64,000 nt of DNA from Microbulbifer sp. MI-G (GCF_030440425.1 NZ_CP098023.1:3470501-3534500); one strand, 5' to 3'. Counted from the stretch's first letter, positions 1 to 9,596 are shown. Notes: generated by a model from the letters alone, not told the origin. Made by a program: numbers and translations.

Positions 1-630
1 AACGGGTGGGCCAGTGGTCCCAGATCAGAGGGCTATGAGGGCTTTCTGCAAAGCGAATCCGTGTGGATTCAATACTGGGTGGAACTGCGTAATCGAGAGC
101 AAAAACAGCAATACGAGACATTCCTCACCGCCTATATCCAGGGTGAAAAAGCGCAGGGGCGCTTTCAGCGGCCACTGAAATTCGCCTTGAGCAGGCCCTC
201 CGAATGGCTGCGGCTCAACAAAGTTCTCAGAGACGACAACCGCGTGTTGGGGTGGGTCTCCCTGGCCTTTCTGTTGGTGTGCGTCATCAATGGGGTGGCC
301 CTGCTGCTGGCCAAGTTCCTGCGCAAGGCCCCCGAAGCGGGTGTGCGCCGTGCCCTGGGGGCGAGCCGCAGCGCCCTGTTTATCCAGCACCTGATCGAGA
401 GTGCCGCAATCGGAGTCATAGGCGGTATTGCCGGTATCCTTGTCGCTTTGGTCGGTATCCGCGCCAGTCGTCATCTGGCGATGGGATGGATCGACACCGT
501 GGCTTCCATGGACTGGCTGATGATGCTCGCCGCTATTGGACTGGCATTATTCGCCAGCCTGCTCGCTGGTTTCTACCCGGCCTGGCGCATCAGCCACACC
601 AATCCCGCCATTTACCTGAAAACCCAGTGA
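1..630 (+). CDS. ABC transporter permease, MacB/FtsX type (5' end outside window)
   Basis: The frame is open from base 1 and stops at 628-630, so only the C-terminal 209 residues are present. Three hydrophobic helices are visible (around LAFLLVCVINGVALLLAKF, the IGVIGGIAGILVALVG segment and a final LAAIGLALFASLLAGF). The signature GVRRALGASRSALFIQHL lies between the first and second, which is the FtsX-like permease domain of MacB-family ABC transporters. These proteins do not form a classical pore; they couple ATP hydrolysis to periplasmic mechanical work such as efflux or lipoprotein handling. The next gene, 9 bases downstream, is a full-length paralogue, so the two are probably co-transcribed with an ATPase and adaptor lying to the left. 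The substrate cannot be read from the sequence. Confidence 0.88.
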   Translation, partial: NGWASGPRSEGYEGFLQSESVWIQYWVELRNREQKQQYETFLTAYIQGEKAQGRFQRPLKFALSRPSEWLRLNKVLRDDNRVLGWVSLAFLLVCVINGVALLLAKFLRKAPEAGVRRALGASRSALFIQHLIESAAIGVIGGIAGILVALVGIRASRHLAMGWIDTVASMDWLMMLAAIGLALFASLLAGFYPAWRISHTNPAIYLKTQ

Positions 631-639
631 GGCCTGTCC

Positions 640-1842
640 ATGTTCGAATTCAAACCGATATTGTCGACCCTCTGGCACCACAAGGTCTCCGCGCTGTTGA
701 TTGCCCTGCAGCTGGCGCTTACCCTGGTCATCGTGAGCAATACCCTGCTGATCGTCACGGATCGCATGGAAAAAATGGCCCGCCCAACCGGCATGGATGT
801 GGAGAATATTCTTACGGTGAATTTCCTCGCGATCCCGCAGGATTATGATATGGCCGGTGCGGTGCGCGCCGACCTGGACATGCTGCGCGCCCTGCCCGGT
901 GTGGTGGATGCCACCCCCAGCCACAAGATTCCGCTTTCCGGTTCCGGCTCCGCGAATGCGTATCACACCCAGCCGAACCAGAAAACCGGGGGAGCAATTG
1001 CCAATTATTACAGGACCGACCTCCATTTTATCAAGTCGCTGGGCCTGACCCTGGTGGCCGGGCGCAATTTTACCCAAACAGACATGCAGGTTTTTGCCCC
1101 CAATGAGCAACGGCAGGCTCCCGTTATTATTGTTACGCGGCAACTGGCGGAAACGCTGTTTCCCGGCGAAGATGCCCTGGGCAAGCCCCTGTACAACGGT
1201 AACAGTCCCATGGAGATTATCGGTATCGTGGAGCGCCACCTGGGCGCCTGGCCAGACTGGTCATCTGCCGGCAACGTGGTATTTTTCCCAGCCCTGCGAA
1301 CCACTCAATCCATGAACTATCTGGTACGCACAGAGAGCGGTGAGCGCGACAGGGTCTTCAAGCTACTGGCCGACAAGCTCGCGGAGCGGGACCCGGAAAG
1401 GGTAATCAAGGTGAATACTTTGTCGAATCGTATGGCCCGTAGCTACGCCGGGGACAATATGATGGTCAAGGTCCTGTCCACGGTTGGCGCCATGCTCGGC
1501 TTTATCGTGGCGCTGGGCATAGTGGGGCTCACCAGTTTCTGGATAAACCAGCGCACCAAACAGATTGGGGTGCGGCGGGCCCTGGGGGCCACACGCACCA
1601 ATATCAGCCGCTATTTCCTATTGGAAAACAGCCTGATTGCCGCTACCGGTATCGCTCTGGGCGCCGCCGCCGCCCTGATCGCCAACCAGTATCTGGTGCG
1701 GGATTATTCACAGCCGGTGCTGACACTGTTACCGCTGGCCGTCTGTGCACTGGTGATTTTATTGATCAGCCTGGGCGCAGCCCTGGCACCGGCCCTGCGC
1801 GCCGCCAATATTTCCCCGGCAACCGCCACCAGAAGCGTGTAG
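640..1842 (+). CDS. ABC transporter permease, MacB_PCD/FtsX type
   Basis: This 400-residue protein has the normal family layout. It has one N-terminal membrane helix (about residues 13-38), a periplasmic MacB_PCD core (about 40-275) and a C-terminal FtsX block with three helices. The motif GVRRALGATRTNISRYFLLE after the first C-terminal helix is diagnostic. The start ATG follows the previous permease stop by 9 bases, indicating one operon. The adjacent two-component genes are on the same strand, which suggests that the sensor monitors something this exporter handles, but that link is inferred from position only. The protein is intact. Confidence 0.9.
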   Translation: MFEFKPILSTLWHHKVSALLIALQLALTLVIVSNTLLIVTDRMEKMARPTGMDVENILTVNFLAIPQDYDMAGAVRADLDMLRALPGVVDATPSHKIPLSGSGSANAYHTQPNQKTGGAIANYYRTDLHFIKSLGLTLVAGRNFTQTDMQVFAPNEQRQAPVIIVTRQLAETLFPGEDALGKPLYNGNSPMEIIGIVERHLGAWPDWSSAGNVVFFPALRTTQSMNYLVRTESGERDRVFKLLADKLAERDPERVIKVNTLSNRMARSYAGDNMMVKVLSTVGAMLGFIVALGIVGLTSFWINQRTKQIGVRRALGATRTNISRYFLLENSLIAATGIALGAAAALIANQYLVRDYSQPVLTLLPLAVCALVILLISLGAALAPALRAANISPATATRSV

Positions 1843-2000
1843 TCCCGATACACTATGGCAGCGGCAGCCAAACAGGCTGTCGGAATATTGAAACAAGCAG
1901 TTGCCGACCACCCCAACCATCCCCTCTAAGAGGTTTGCCATGTTCGAACCCCTGTCCGCTCGTTGCATCATGGGCAGACTGCAGCCACAAGCTGACACCT

Positions 2001-3353
2001 ATGGATAAAATACTGATTATTGACGACAACAACGGTATCCTCTCCGCGCTGAGGATACTGCTGTCCCTGCACAACCTGCAGCCCCTCTGTGCCATCACAC
2101 CCCAGGCCGGCCTGCAGTTATTGCGCGAGAATCGGGATATCCGTCTGGTCATCCAGGATATGAACTTCACTGCCGATACCACTTCCGGCGAAGAGGGCCG
2201 CGCGCTGTTTTTCGCCATCCGGGAAATCAATCCGGATCTGCCGATTATCCTGCTCACTGCCTGGACACAGCTGGAGATGGCGGTGGCACTGGTGCGCTCG
2301 GGAGCGGCAGATTACCTGGGCAAACCCTGGGACGACAACAAGCTGATTGCCACCATCAACAACCTGTTGGAACTCGGCGAGTTGCAAAGGCGCCAGCAAG
2401 TGTCCCGGCAGCAGGCCCTGGATGCAAGAAACACGCTGGCGAAAACATTTGATCTCCAAGGCGTTATCTATCGCAGTGAAAAGATGCAGAAACTGCTGGA
2501 GATGACCACTCAGGTGGCCGGTTCCGAGGTACCGGTACTGATTTCCGGACCCAATGGCGCCGGTAAGGAAAAGATCGCAGATATCCTACAAGCCAACTCC
2601 CGTGTGCAAGATGGCCCCTATATCAAGGTCAATGTGGGCGCCCTGCCGGAAGAGCTGATGGAGGCGGAACTGTTCGGCGCCGAGCCCGGCGCCTACACCG
2701 GAGCCGGCAACCGGGCACGCGAGGGACGGTTTGAGGCCGCCGATGGCGGCACTCTGTTTCTCGACGAGATCGGCGAGCTCTCTGCCAGCGGACAGGTAAA
2801 GCTGTTGCGTGTACTGCAAACCGGGGAATTCCAGCGCCTCGGCAGCAGCCAGACCCGCAGGGTTAAGGTGCGGGTTATCAGTGCCACCAACAGCGATCTG
2901 CCCAAAGCCATTGTCGGGGGCAGCTTCCGCCAGGACCTGTTTTACCGCCTGAATGTCATCGAGCTACGCTTGCCACCACTGTGTGAACGCCCCGAGGATA
3001 TCGCCCCACTGGCAATGGGATTTTTAGCGGAAAACGACAACACCAGCAAACTGTCCCCGCAGGCGCTCACGGCAATGACCCGCTATAGGTGGCCGGGCAA
3101 TGTGCGGGAGCTGCAGAATGTGATGCAGCGCGCCTCGGTTCTGTGCCCCGGGGACACCATCGACGAAACGGTGTTGGCACTACCTGCACAGCCGACCATC
3201 GACCGGGTTGAAATCAGTTTTGAGCCCAGCCGCGAGCTGCTGCAACAGACCCTGGCCCGCTGTAACGGCGTTATCGCCCAGGCCGCCCGGGAACTGGGCA
3301 TGAGTCGCCAGGCACTTTACCGCCGCCTGGAAAAACACGGTATCCCCTACTGA
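2001..3353 (+). CDS. NtrC-family sigma-54-dependent response regulator
   Basis: The protein is a 450-residue three-domain regulator. The N-terminal receiver (about 1-120) starts MDKILIIDDNN and has the phospho-acceptor Asp in VIQDMNF. The AAA+ domain follows (about 145-375), with a Walker A variant (GPNGAGKE), the sigma-54 contact loop as GAYTGA instead of the usual GAFTGA, and Walker B GGTLFLDEIGEL. A Fis-type helix-turn-helix ends the protein (AARELGMSRQALYRRLEK). The start at 2001 was chosen over an in-frame ATG at 1935 because the receiver begins there directly. The stop overlaps the start of the kinase gene (TGATG). It should activate sigma-54 promoters; no clear -24/-12 element was found inside the window. 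Confidence 0.92.
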   Translation: MDKILIIDDNNGILSALRILLSLHNLQPLCAITPQAGLQLLRENRDIRLVIQDMNFTADTTSGEEGRALFFAIREINPDLPIILLTAWTQLEMAVALVRSGAADYLGKPWDDNKLIATINNLLELGELQRRQQVSRQQALDARNTLAKTFDLQGVIYRSEKMQKLLEMTTQVAGSEVPVLISGPNGAGKEKIADILQANSRVQDGPYIKVNVGALPEELMEAELFGAEPGAYTGAGNRAREGRFEAADGGTLFLDEIGELSASGQVKLLRVLQTGEFQRLGSSQTRRVKVRVISATNSDLPKAIVGGSFRQDLFYRLNVIELRLPPLCERPEDIAPLAMGFLAENDNTSKLSPQALTAMTRYRWPGNVRELQNVMQRASVLCPGDTIDETVLALPAQPTIDRVEISFEPSRELLQQTLARCNGVIAQAARELGMSRQALYRRLEKHGIPY

Positions 3354-4678
3354 TGTCGAAGTTGTTTTCCCTGGAAGGGCGCCTCGTCGCCACCGCACTC
3401 CTGGGGCTTGTGGTGGGCACTGCCATTCCCTGGCTGTTGTTGGCACTCGGCTTTGATCCGCGCTTTTCCTGGGCCCTCGGCCTGCTGCTGGGTGTCCTTG
3501 TGCTTATCAGCCTTATACGCCTGGTCCTGCGCCCGTTGACCACCACTCTCAAAGCCTTGCGAGGCGGGCTGCTCAATTTTCGCGATGGCGACTTCTCCAT
3601 TTCCCTGGTGCCGCCAAAAGACCGCGAGTTGGGTGAGATCACAAGCCTGTACAACGACATCGGTGAGCACCTTAGGCGCGAGCGCGCCCATATCTACCAG
3701 CGTGAACTGCTCCTTGATACCGTAATCCAGAGTTCCCCGCAGGCCCTGTTACTTGTGGACCAGAGCGATCATATTATTTATTCCAACAGCAGTGCGAGAA
3801 CACTTTTGAACCGGGGCAGACCCATTCAGGGCCTGCTGTTACAGAAACTGCTCCCTAACAGCCCCAAAGAAATTGCCAGGGCCATTGAGCACTGGGAGAA
3901 CGGCCTGTTTAATTACACCGATGACAATGGTATCCATTCCCTGCATATCGGTAACAGCACTTTTGTGCTCAACGCCCACAGGCACCGGCTGATTGTGTTG
4001 CGGGAAATGACCCGGGAATTAACCCGCGCGGAAGTGGCCGTGTGGAAAAAAGTGATCCGGCTTATCAGCCATGAACTGAATAATTCTCTGGCGCCAATAT
4101 CATCTCTGGCACATTCCGGCAAATTGCTGACCACACAACCGGATAAGGCCGCTGCGCTGGAAAAGGTCTTCGATATTATCGCCGAGCGCTGCGAACACCT
4201 CACCGAGTTTACCCAGGGCTATGCCACCTTCGCCAAACTGCCAGCACCCAGTTGTGAAGCTGTAGACTGGCCACAGTTAATAGGGCGTATAGCCCCCCTG
4301 CAACAATTTACGCTATCGGGCACACTGCCGGAGCGCCCAGGCTATTTTGATCCCATACAAATTGAACAAGCGCTGCTGAACCTTATCAAGAATGCCCGCG
4401 AAGCCGGAAGCGATAGCAAGGATATTGAACTGCACATTGCCACAGACGGGCTCGGTCAACGGCTGGTGATCGCAGACCGAGGCTGCGGTATGAACGAAAA
4501 GATACTGCACCAAGCGCTACTTCCCTTTTTTTCCACCAAAGCGCATGGGGTTGGTCTGGGCTTGGCCCTGTGCCGGGAAATTGTCGATGCCCATGGCGGT
4601 CATATTCAACTTCTCAATCGCTCTGGCGGCGGTGTACAGATCACCCTGTGGTTGCCCTGGGCAAAGCAAGAAAGCTGA
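3353..4678 (+). CDS. Membrane sensor histidine kinase (NtrY/NtrB-like), partner of the preceding regulator
   Basis: The protein has 441 residues. Two membrane helices sit at the N-terminus (about 8-35 and 38-60), then a HAMP-like linker, a PAS-like region (about 115-210), a H-box (LISHELNNSLAPISSLAHS) and a HATPase_c domain. The HATPase_c domain has an N-box (ALLNLIKNAREAG), a G1 box (DRGCGM) and a G2 box (GVGLGLALCREIVDAHGGH). There is almost no periplasmic loop between the helices, so sensing is probably in the membrane or through the PAS domain. It overlaps the regulator stop by one base, so the pair is translationally coupled. Transcription of this unit seems to end in the following intergenic region. 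Confidence 0.92.
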   Translation: MSKLFSLEGRLVATALLGLVVGTAIPWLLLALGFDPRFSWALGLLLGVLVLISLIRLVLRPLTTTLKALRGGLLNFRDGDFSISLVPPKDRELGEITSLYNDIGEHLRRERAHIYQRELLLDTVIQSSPQALLLVDQSDHIIYSNSSARTLLNRGRPIQGLLLQKLLPNSPKEIARAIEHWENGLFNYTDDNGIHSLHIGNSTFVLNAHRHRLIVLREMTRELTRAEVAVWKKVIRLISHELNNSLAPISSLAHSGKLLTTQPDKAAALEKVFDIIAERCEHLTEFTQGYATFAKLPAPSCEAVDWPQLIGRIAPLQQFTLSGTLPERPGYFDPIQIEQALLNLIKNAREAGSDSKDIELHIATDGLGQRLVIADRGCGMNEKILHQALLPFFSTKAHGVGLGLALCREIVDAHGGHIQLLNRSGGGVQITLWLPWAKQES

Positions 4679-5177
4679 AAGATCTTTCCCCTAGCGATGC
4701 CCTTCACGTGGGTTGATACAGCTGTACGGAGTCATCAGCGCCAGGCTGTGACCGAGAATCAATGACCAGCAAGGGAACATCGCTTATAGGCTACTGTCCC
4801 GAACCTCTGCCTTGGCTTCCTGGCAATCGGCAGAGGAGAAAGAAGCGGGGAAGACATGAGGTCACAGTGGTTGTATAACAATCTCCCCCCCTTTTTAAGC
4901 ATTGTATGACCAGTGTTCAGCTGGGTTTTCGGGAGAATAGCCAGGGCGCTGCCCCTTGCCCCGTGCACGTCTTTCCGGTACCGCTGCGACAGTGTTGCCT
5001 GCAGCGATCCAGCTTTGCGCAGCCACGGCGGCATCGGGATGGAACAGAACAACGCTGACCCGCCATCTCGGCTGCGCTTACCTCCCCGCTGTGACAGCAC
5101 AGACAGGTAAGCGCTGGCGGTGCTGCTTATGGCTGCACAGGTTTTCGAGGTGCCCGCTCTGACTCTGAGGGCCCCGT
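4679..5177. other. Intergenic region, with a hairpin at 4804-4836
   Basis: No convincing gene is present. An 8-bp perfect inverted repeat (CCTCTGCC at 4804-4811, GGCAGAGG at 4829-4836) with an 18-base loop lies 125 bases after the kinase stop. It lacks a T-run, so it is at best a weak or factor-dependent terminator or an RNA stem. A poly-T tract (4892-4896) lies further on. The two ORFs here have no start signals and no recognisable protein features. Confidence 0.4.
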
Positions 5178-5435
5178 TTATTTATCGGGTCGCGGCTTGA
5201 ATGGTCTGATAATGGCTGGGGGCTTTTCGATTGGCCCCTCCTCCAGCGCACAGGCTGCGTCCAGTGGGTAGGTTTCGTCCAACCATTGCAGGAATCGTAC
5301 AGCCCGCATCACCTGGTTACCCCTACCGGGCGCAATATGCAGGTCTACGGCGTTCTCTTTGATGGCGACCAGTGTGAAGGTAAAATAATCCCCCAGTTCC
5401 ACTGGCTGAAACAATCGACAGGGTAATATAGGCAT
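5178..5435 (-). CDS. Small protein with an N-terminal CsrA-like segment
   Basis: An 85-residue protein starts at the ATG at 5435. That ATG has a strong ribosome site (AAGGAG, 9 bases upstream), and this decided the start over longer in-frame versions. Residues about 1-35 follow the CsrA/RsmA pattern: M-x-I-L-x-x-R, then GD-x-x-T-x-T-L, then a KxNxVxLxI strand. CsrA is a post-transcriptional RNA-binding regulator. The remaining 50 residues are not CsrA-like and end in a Pro/Lys-rich tail. The resemblance is short, so this may be a divergent paralogue or an unrelated beta-rich protein. That it is a real gene is better supported than its function. Confidence 0.45.
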   Translation of the reverse strand: MPILPCRLFQPVELGDYFTFTLVAIKENAVDLHIAPGRGNQVMRAVRFLQWLDETYPLDAACALEEGPIEKPPAIIRPFKPRPDK

Positions 5436-6447
5436 TTTTATAGGCTCCTTGAGTTGCCTGTGGCGGAAAGGTGCCGAAAAAGCACAGCGCTTTGTGCGGT
5501 TTCTCCCACCGCAGGCATAATCCTTGAGTGAAAAAAGCAAAGTGCAATGTGCAGGGTGCGCAGCCAGAAAGGCGGTGCGCGGCTGAAGTAAAAGACCACA
5601 CCAATCATCACGCAACGCCACAGCACACTCCGCCGCTGGGGGCAGGAGTGACTCGAAAAGCTCGCCTTCAGGGAGACCTTTATTGAAGACGAACGAGTGT
5701 ATGGCGTATCATTCAAGACAGCCTCGCTAGATACCTTGTTTATCTATTGGGGTTAGCCATTCCTCGGTGTTGGTAGCACCGGGGGGTGGCGTTTTTCTAT
5801 CATTTACGCGGTCATGATGCGGTCCTTCTTTGTTGGTTTATTTGTGTATGGATTACCTGCGAGCGCTCCCGATATGGGGCGTCTCGCGGGATAAAAAATG
5901 ATCGTTGCGGTATTGGTTATCTATTTATTATTCTTTTCTTGTGCCATTGAGGTCTTGCGCCATTGAGGCGGCTGGGCGCTAGGGCAGCAGGCCTACGGTA
6001 TGTGTTTTTTACAAAGAATTCAATCGAGCTGAAGCTTTAGGCGACACTAAGTGCCGTTCTCCCGGCAGGTAACCATTAACCGGAGCTCCAGGCTGCTTAT
6101 GTCCACAGCGCCAGAGCGTACTTCCAAGCCTGGTGATGGGCACTTGCGCAAGTGCACCTGTTACGCTCTCTACCCTAGCTGGAGCCCATCTTCTCAATAG
6201 CTGATCTACCATTAATGGCAGCATCAAAACTATAAAAAAAGCTCAGTCCAACATTAAAGTCATGCATAAAACAGCGCTACAGTGCCAGGTGTTGTTGCGA
6301 CCATTGTGACTCGCCATTTGGACTCAACAGCTGGCAAGCTATTGAAGAGCCTTATGCTACTCAACTGCAAGAAAATCCACCAAAACAACCTGCAGCACCT
6401 ATAACCTGAACAGCATTTACGAAACCAATAACACTGCCCTTTTTGCG
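5436..6447. other. Long region without a recognisable gene
   Basis: About 1 kb without a convincing coding sequence. A hairpin with near-perfect stems (CCTCGGTG/CACCGGGG, 5762-5784) is followed 7 bases later by a short T-run (5792-5796) and could be a weak terminator. A 72-codon minus-strand frame (6009-6227) has no start signal and no recognisable family. The region may be decayed DNA at the left edge of the ectoine locus. Confidence 0.35.
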
Positions 6448-7062
6448 CTACTGACCACTCTCTTCATGGAATAACTGGCTTTTTTCAGCTGCACCGCCCT
6501 GCCGATCAAGCATACCAATATCCAAAACGGGTGAGGCGTCAATATGCTGAGCGTCCATCATTTGAGCAACTCGCTGTAGGGAAGAGATGATCATCGTCTG
6601 CTCCCAGTCTTGGAGATCACTGAACTGTCGGGCAAAGTGCTCCTGTAGCGGGATGGGGGCTTCTTTTAATATTTCAGCAGCTTGATCCGTAAGGTATGCA
6701 TGCACCTTACGCTTATCTTCTTTAGAGCGCTCACGGTACACCAAGCCTCGCTTTTCGAGTCGATCCAAGATGCTGGTGACTGTCGCCTGACTTAAGCTCA
6801 TTTCATTGGCCAGTTCCCCAATAGTCACTTCACCTTTATCGCGAATGGTTTGCAATAGCAAAATTTGCGGAGCCGTTAGACCCGTTGTTTTTGCAAGATG
6901 CTTGGAATGTAAGTCGGTAGCCCTGATAACACGGCGCAGCGCCACTAAGACTTCTTCAATACTGTTCAAAATAGTGTCCCTATTTAACGATTCAACAAGC
7001 GCATTATATAGCGAACCATTTAGAGCACTAAAGAAATCAACTGCTTTCACTGCAAAGATCAC
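6448..7062 (-). CDS. ectR: MarR-family repressor of the ectoine genes
   Basis: The protein is a winged-helix MarR regulator of up to 204 residues. The recognition region reads TIGELANEMSLSQATVTSIL, followed by the wing DRLEKRGLVYRERSKEDKRK. In halophilic and methylotrophic bacteria EctR, a MarR protein encoded beside ectABC, represses the ectoine operon; that is established for the family and inferred here from position. It is transcribed divergently from ectA. The start is uncertain. The first start in frame is GTG at 7062 without a visible ribosome site, and homologues are expected to begin closer to NRDTILNSIEEVLVALRR, which lies about 30 residues in. Confidence 0.82.
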   Translation of the reverse strand: MIFAVKAVDFFSALNGSLYNALVESLNRDTILNSIEEVLVALRRVIRATDLHSKHLAKTTGLTAPQILLLQTIRDKGEVTIGELANEMSLSQATVTSILDRLEKRGLVYRERSKEDKRKVHAYLTDQAAEILKEAPIPLQEHFARQFSDLQDWEQTMIISSLQRVAQMMDAQHIDASPVLDIGMLDRQGGAAEKSQLFHEESGQ

Positions 7063-7150
7063 TACAGCTTGAAAAATCGGTCAGAATATATAACCAATCA
7101 TTCGGGTGACATGTGCCCTTTAGCAGCGAAAATTGCTCTCCTCGGTCGCT

Positions 7151-7435
7151 CTATGCCACCTGATCCGATTGGAAAGTAATGATATCACCCACCGAATCCA
7201 TACTAACACCAAACTGCTCCTTCCCCATCTCAAAAATAATAATGCGATCCTCCTTTAAAAAGCCCGTACTCTCAACGCCAATTACTACACGAGATGACAG
7301 GGCGGCCACCATACTTCCCCGCACATTCAGAATACCCTCTGTAAAACGAGGCGAACCCGGAACCGGTACTGGATCTGCGTAAAGAATAGTTTCTTTTATC
7401 TCATCAGTGGGATACACATAGGTTTCATCTCCCAC
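7151..7435 (-). pseudogene. CheW-domain fragment, truncated at both ends
   Basis: A 94-codon frame carries the centre of a CheW/SH3-like chemotaxis scaffold. It reads YVYPTDEIKETILY, then PVPVPGSPRFTEGILNVRG and a valine-rich strand, and ends soon after DSVGDIITF. A normal CheW is about 150-170 residues; here the N-terminal strand is cut by an in-frame TGA just before ISFDVGDE, and the last two strands are missing. The only start is a GTG inside the domain. No chemotaxis genes are nearby. It sits between ectR and the ectA promoter and is most simply a leftover fragment. Confidence 0.6.
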
Positions 7436-7516
7436 GTCAAAGCTAATTCATTGGTCACCGTTCAATACGCACCGCTTAAATAGCTGGCACACATAGGGCT
7501 GGAGCTTAGATATTAT

Positions 7517-7542
7517 TTAGTGTACTATGCTTTGTACTCTAA
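7517..7542. promoter_or_regulatory. Palindrome upstream of ectA, candidate EctR operator
   Basis: TTAGTGTAC and GTACTCTAA form a 9-bp inverted repeat with one mismatch around an 8-base spacer. It lies about 105 bases upstream of the annotated ectA start. Its right half overlaps a possible -35 (TTGTAC, 7532-7537), with a weak -10 (AAGAAT, about 7554-7559) 16 bases on. MarR proteins bind such 20-26 bp palindromes, and known EctR sites lie on the ectA promoter. Assignment to EctR is inference. Confidence 0.5.
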
Positions 7543-7647
7543 GCAATATTCCTAAGAATTTCGACATGAAGCTCCACGATACAAGGCTTTTAGGCCTTTG
7601 CAGGCTTTCCCGTCCATAAAATTTGCTTAGCTTACTAATCAAATAAC

Positions 7648-8169
7648 ATGTATTTCGGAGACCTTTTGTCTGTGGTAGAGAGTATTTTATTGAGATTGCC
7701 AAGGCTTGAGGATGGCATGAGCGTGTTTCGTTTAATTGAGGGCTGCCCACCACTGGATGTGAACTCCAGCTACTGCAACCTGCTGCAATGCAGTCATTTT
7801 GCCAACACATCAGTAACGGCAGAGCTGGACGGAGATATTGTGGGCTTTATTTCAGGTTACGCCATACATGAACGCGCCAACACCTTGTTTGTCTGGCAGG
7901 TTGCCGTTTCTGAACGGGCCAGAGGAATTGGGCTGGCATCGCGCATGCTTGCTCATATCTTAGCCCGTCCACAGTGCAACGGCTTTCGCTACCTGGAAAC
8001 CACCATCACCAAAGAAAACCAAGCATCCTGGGCTTTATTCAGAAGCTTCGCCAAGAAGCAGGAAGCCGACTTTGAATCATCTGTGTGGATGGAAAAAGAA
8101 ACGCATTTTGCCGGACAACACGACTCTGAAACGCTTGTGCGTATCGGCCCCTTTAACCTACACAGCTAA
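7648..8169 (+). CDS. ectA: L-2,4-diaminobutyrate acetyltransferase
   Basis: EctA acetylates 2,4-diaminobutyrate with acetyl-CoA, the second dedicated ectoine step. The GNAT fold is clear: CPPLDVNSSYCNLL is an EctA hallmark, the acetyl-CoA loop is VSERARGIGLASRML, and ETTITKENQASWALF follows, as in known EctA proteins. The C-terminus VRIGPF is also characteristic. Length (173 residues) is normal. The start is debatable: ATG at 7648 has no ribosome site, whereas TTG at 7666 has CGGAG just upstream. It is the first gene of ectABCD-ask. Confidence 0.95.
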   Translation: MYFGDLLSVVESILLRLPRLEDGMSVFRLIEGCPPLDVNSSYCNLLQCSHFANTSVTAELDGDIVGFISGYAIHERANTLFVWQVAVSERARGIGLASRMLAHILARPQCNGFRYLETTITKENQASWALFRSFAKKQEADFESSVWMEKETHFAGQHDSETLVRIGPFNLHS

Positions 8170-8189
8170 CATACGAACAGAGAAATCGC

Positions 8190-9485
8190 ATGAAAATTTT
8201 TGAAGAAATTGAATCCGAAGTACAGAGCTATGCCCGCGCCTTCCCCCGTATTTTTAATCGAGCCAAGGGTGAGCAGATGTGGGACGAAGAAGGCAACGAG
8301 TACCTCGACTTTCTTGCAGGTGCCGGCACCCTGAATTACGGCCACAACAATGATCTGTTTAAAGGTGCCTTGATCGATTACATCCAGAACGATGGTGTCA
8401 CCCACGGCCTGGATATGCACACCAAGGCCAAAGGCGAGTTCTTACAAACCTTTAATGACAAGATTTTGAAGCCTCGCGGCATGGAATATATGGTTCAGTT
8501 CACCGGCCCCACCGGCACCAATGCCGTCGAGGCCGCAATGAAAATTGCACGCAACGTGACTGGTCAGCAGAACATAGTCACCTTCACCAATGGCTTTCAT
8601 GGAGTCAGCCTGGGCTCACTGGCGGCAACCGGAAATTCACACCATCGCGATGCAGCCGGTGTGAGCTTAAGCGGTACGCATCGCATACCTTATGATGGCT
8701 ATCTCGGTGAGAATATCGATACCACCGAATACCTGGATAAGGTACTTTCCGATTCCAGTAGCGGCATTGATTCTCCTGCAGCAGTGATTGTGGAAACGGT
8801 TCAAGGTGAGGGAGGCATTAATGCTGCCAGTATCGAGTGGTTGCAAAACCTTCAGTCTGTCTGCAAAAAACACGGTTTATTACTCATTGTTGATGACATT
8901 CAGGCTGGCTGTGGTCGCACTGGTGACTATTTTAGTTTTGAAGAGGCCGGTATAGAACCAGACATCATTACCCTATCTAAATCTTTAGGAGGCTATGGCT
9001 TACCTTTTGCCGTGGTGCTGATGAAGCCGGAACTGGACCAGTGGAAGCCCGGCGAACATAACGGCACCTTTCGGGGTAACAACCTGGCCTTTGTGACAGC
9101 CAAAGCGGCGCTTGAGCACTACTGGTCCGATCAACAATTCTCCAAAGACATCAAACGCAAAGGGCGCTACATATCCGAACGCCTGGAAAATATTGTCAGC
9201 CAATACGGTGAAGGCAACTTTACCGCCAAAGGTCGAGGCATGTTCCGAGGAATCAATTGCGTCAACGGCGAGATCGCCGGAAAAATTACCAGCAACGCTT
9301 TTAAGAAAGGGCTCATTATCGAGACCAGTGGCGCGGATGATCACGTCGTGAAATTTCTGTGCCCATTAATTATTAGTGACGACAACCTGAAAAAAGGTAT
9401 TGATATCGTTGAATCCGCTATCCGGGAAGTCTGCGCCAAAGTAGACGAAATCCCTGAAGAGAAAGTGTATTTCTATGCAGGTTAA
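8190..9485 (+). CDS. ectB: Diaminobutyrate-2-oxoglutarate transaminase
   Basis: EctB is a class-III PLP aminotransferase that makes L-2,4-diaminobutyrate from aspartate semialdehyde with glutamate as amino donor. At 431 residues it has the family length. The PLP-binding region is intact: GPTGTNAVEAAMKIAR in the phosphate site, the Asp of LLIVDDIQAGCGRTG, and the Schiff-base lysine in LSKSLGGYGLP. It starts 20 bases after ectA. After its stop the same frame stays open for about 89 codons without a start (see the small ORF before ectC). Confidence 0.96.
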   Translation: MKIFEEIESEVQSYARAFPRIFNRAKGEQMWDEEGNEYLDFLAGAGTLNYGHNNDLFKGALIDYIQNDGVTHGLDMHTKAKGEFLQTFNDKILKPRGMEYMVQFTGPTGTNAVEAAMKIARNVTGQQNIVTFTNGFHGVSLGSLAATGNSHHRDAAGVSLSGTHRIPYDGYLGENIDTTEYLDKVLSDSSSGIDSPAAVIVETVQGEGGINAASIEWLQNLQSVCKKHGLLLIVDDIQAGCGRTGDYFSFEEAGIEPDIITLSKSLGGYGLPFAVVLMKPELDQWKPGEHNGTFRGNNLAFVTAKAALEHYWSDQQFSKDIKRKGRYISERLENIVSQYGEGNFTAKGRGMFRGINCVNGEIAGKITSNAFKKGLIIETSGADDHVVKFLCPLIISDDNLKKGIDIVESAIREVCAKVDEIPEEKVYFYAG

Positions 9486-9596
9486 CAATCTCAATTAGCC
9501 ACCATAGAAGATAAGCATCAAATTAAAATATGGCCGGGCGAACGAAAGCTACTGCCTATAGAAAAGTCTCCGGCCCACTATTGCTGTCGCTGTTTG

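Noticed and set aside
4759..5100. 113-codon minus-strand ORF after the kinase gene
   Set aside because: No start signal, no recognisable family, and it spans the inverted repeat at 4804-4836.
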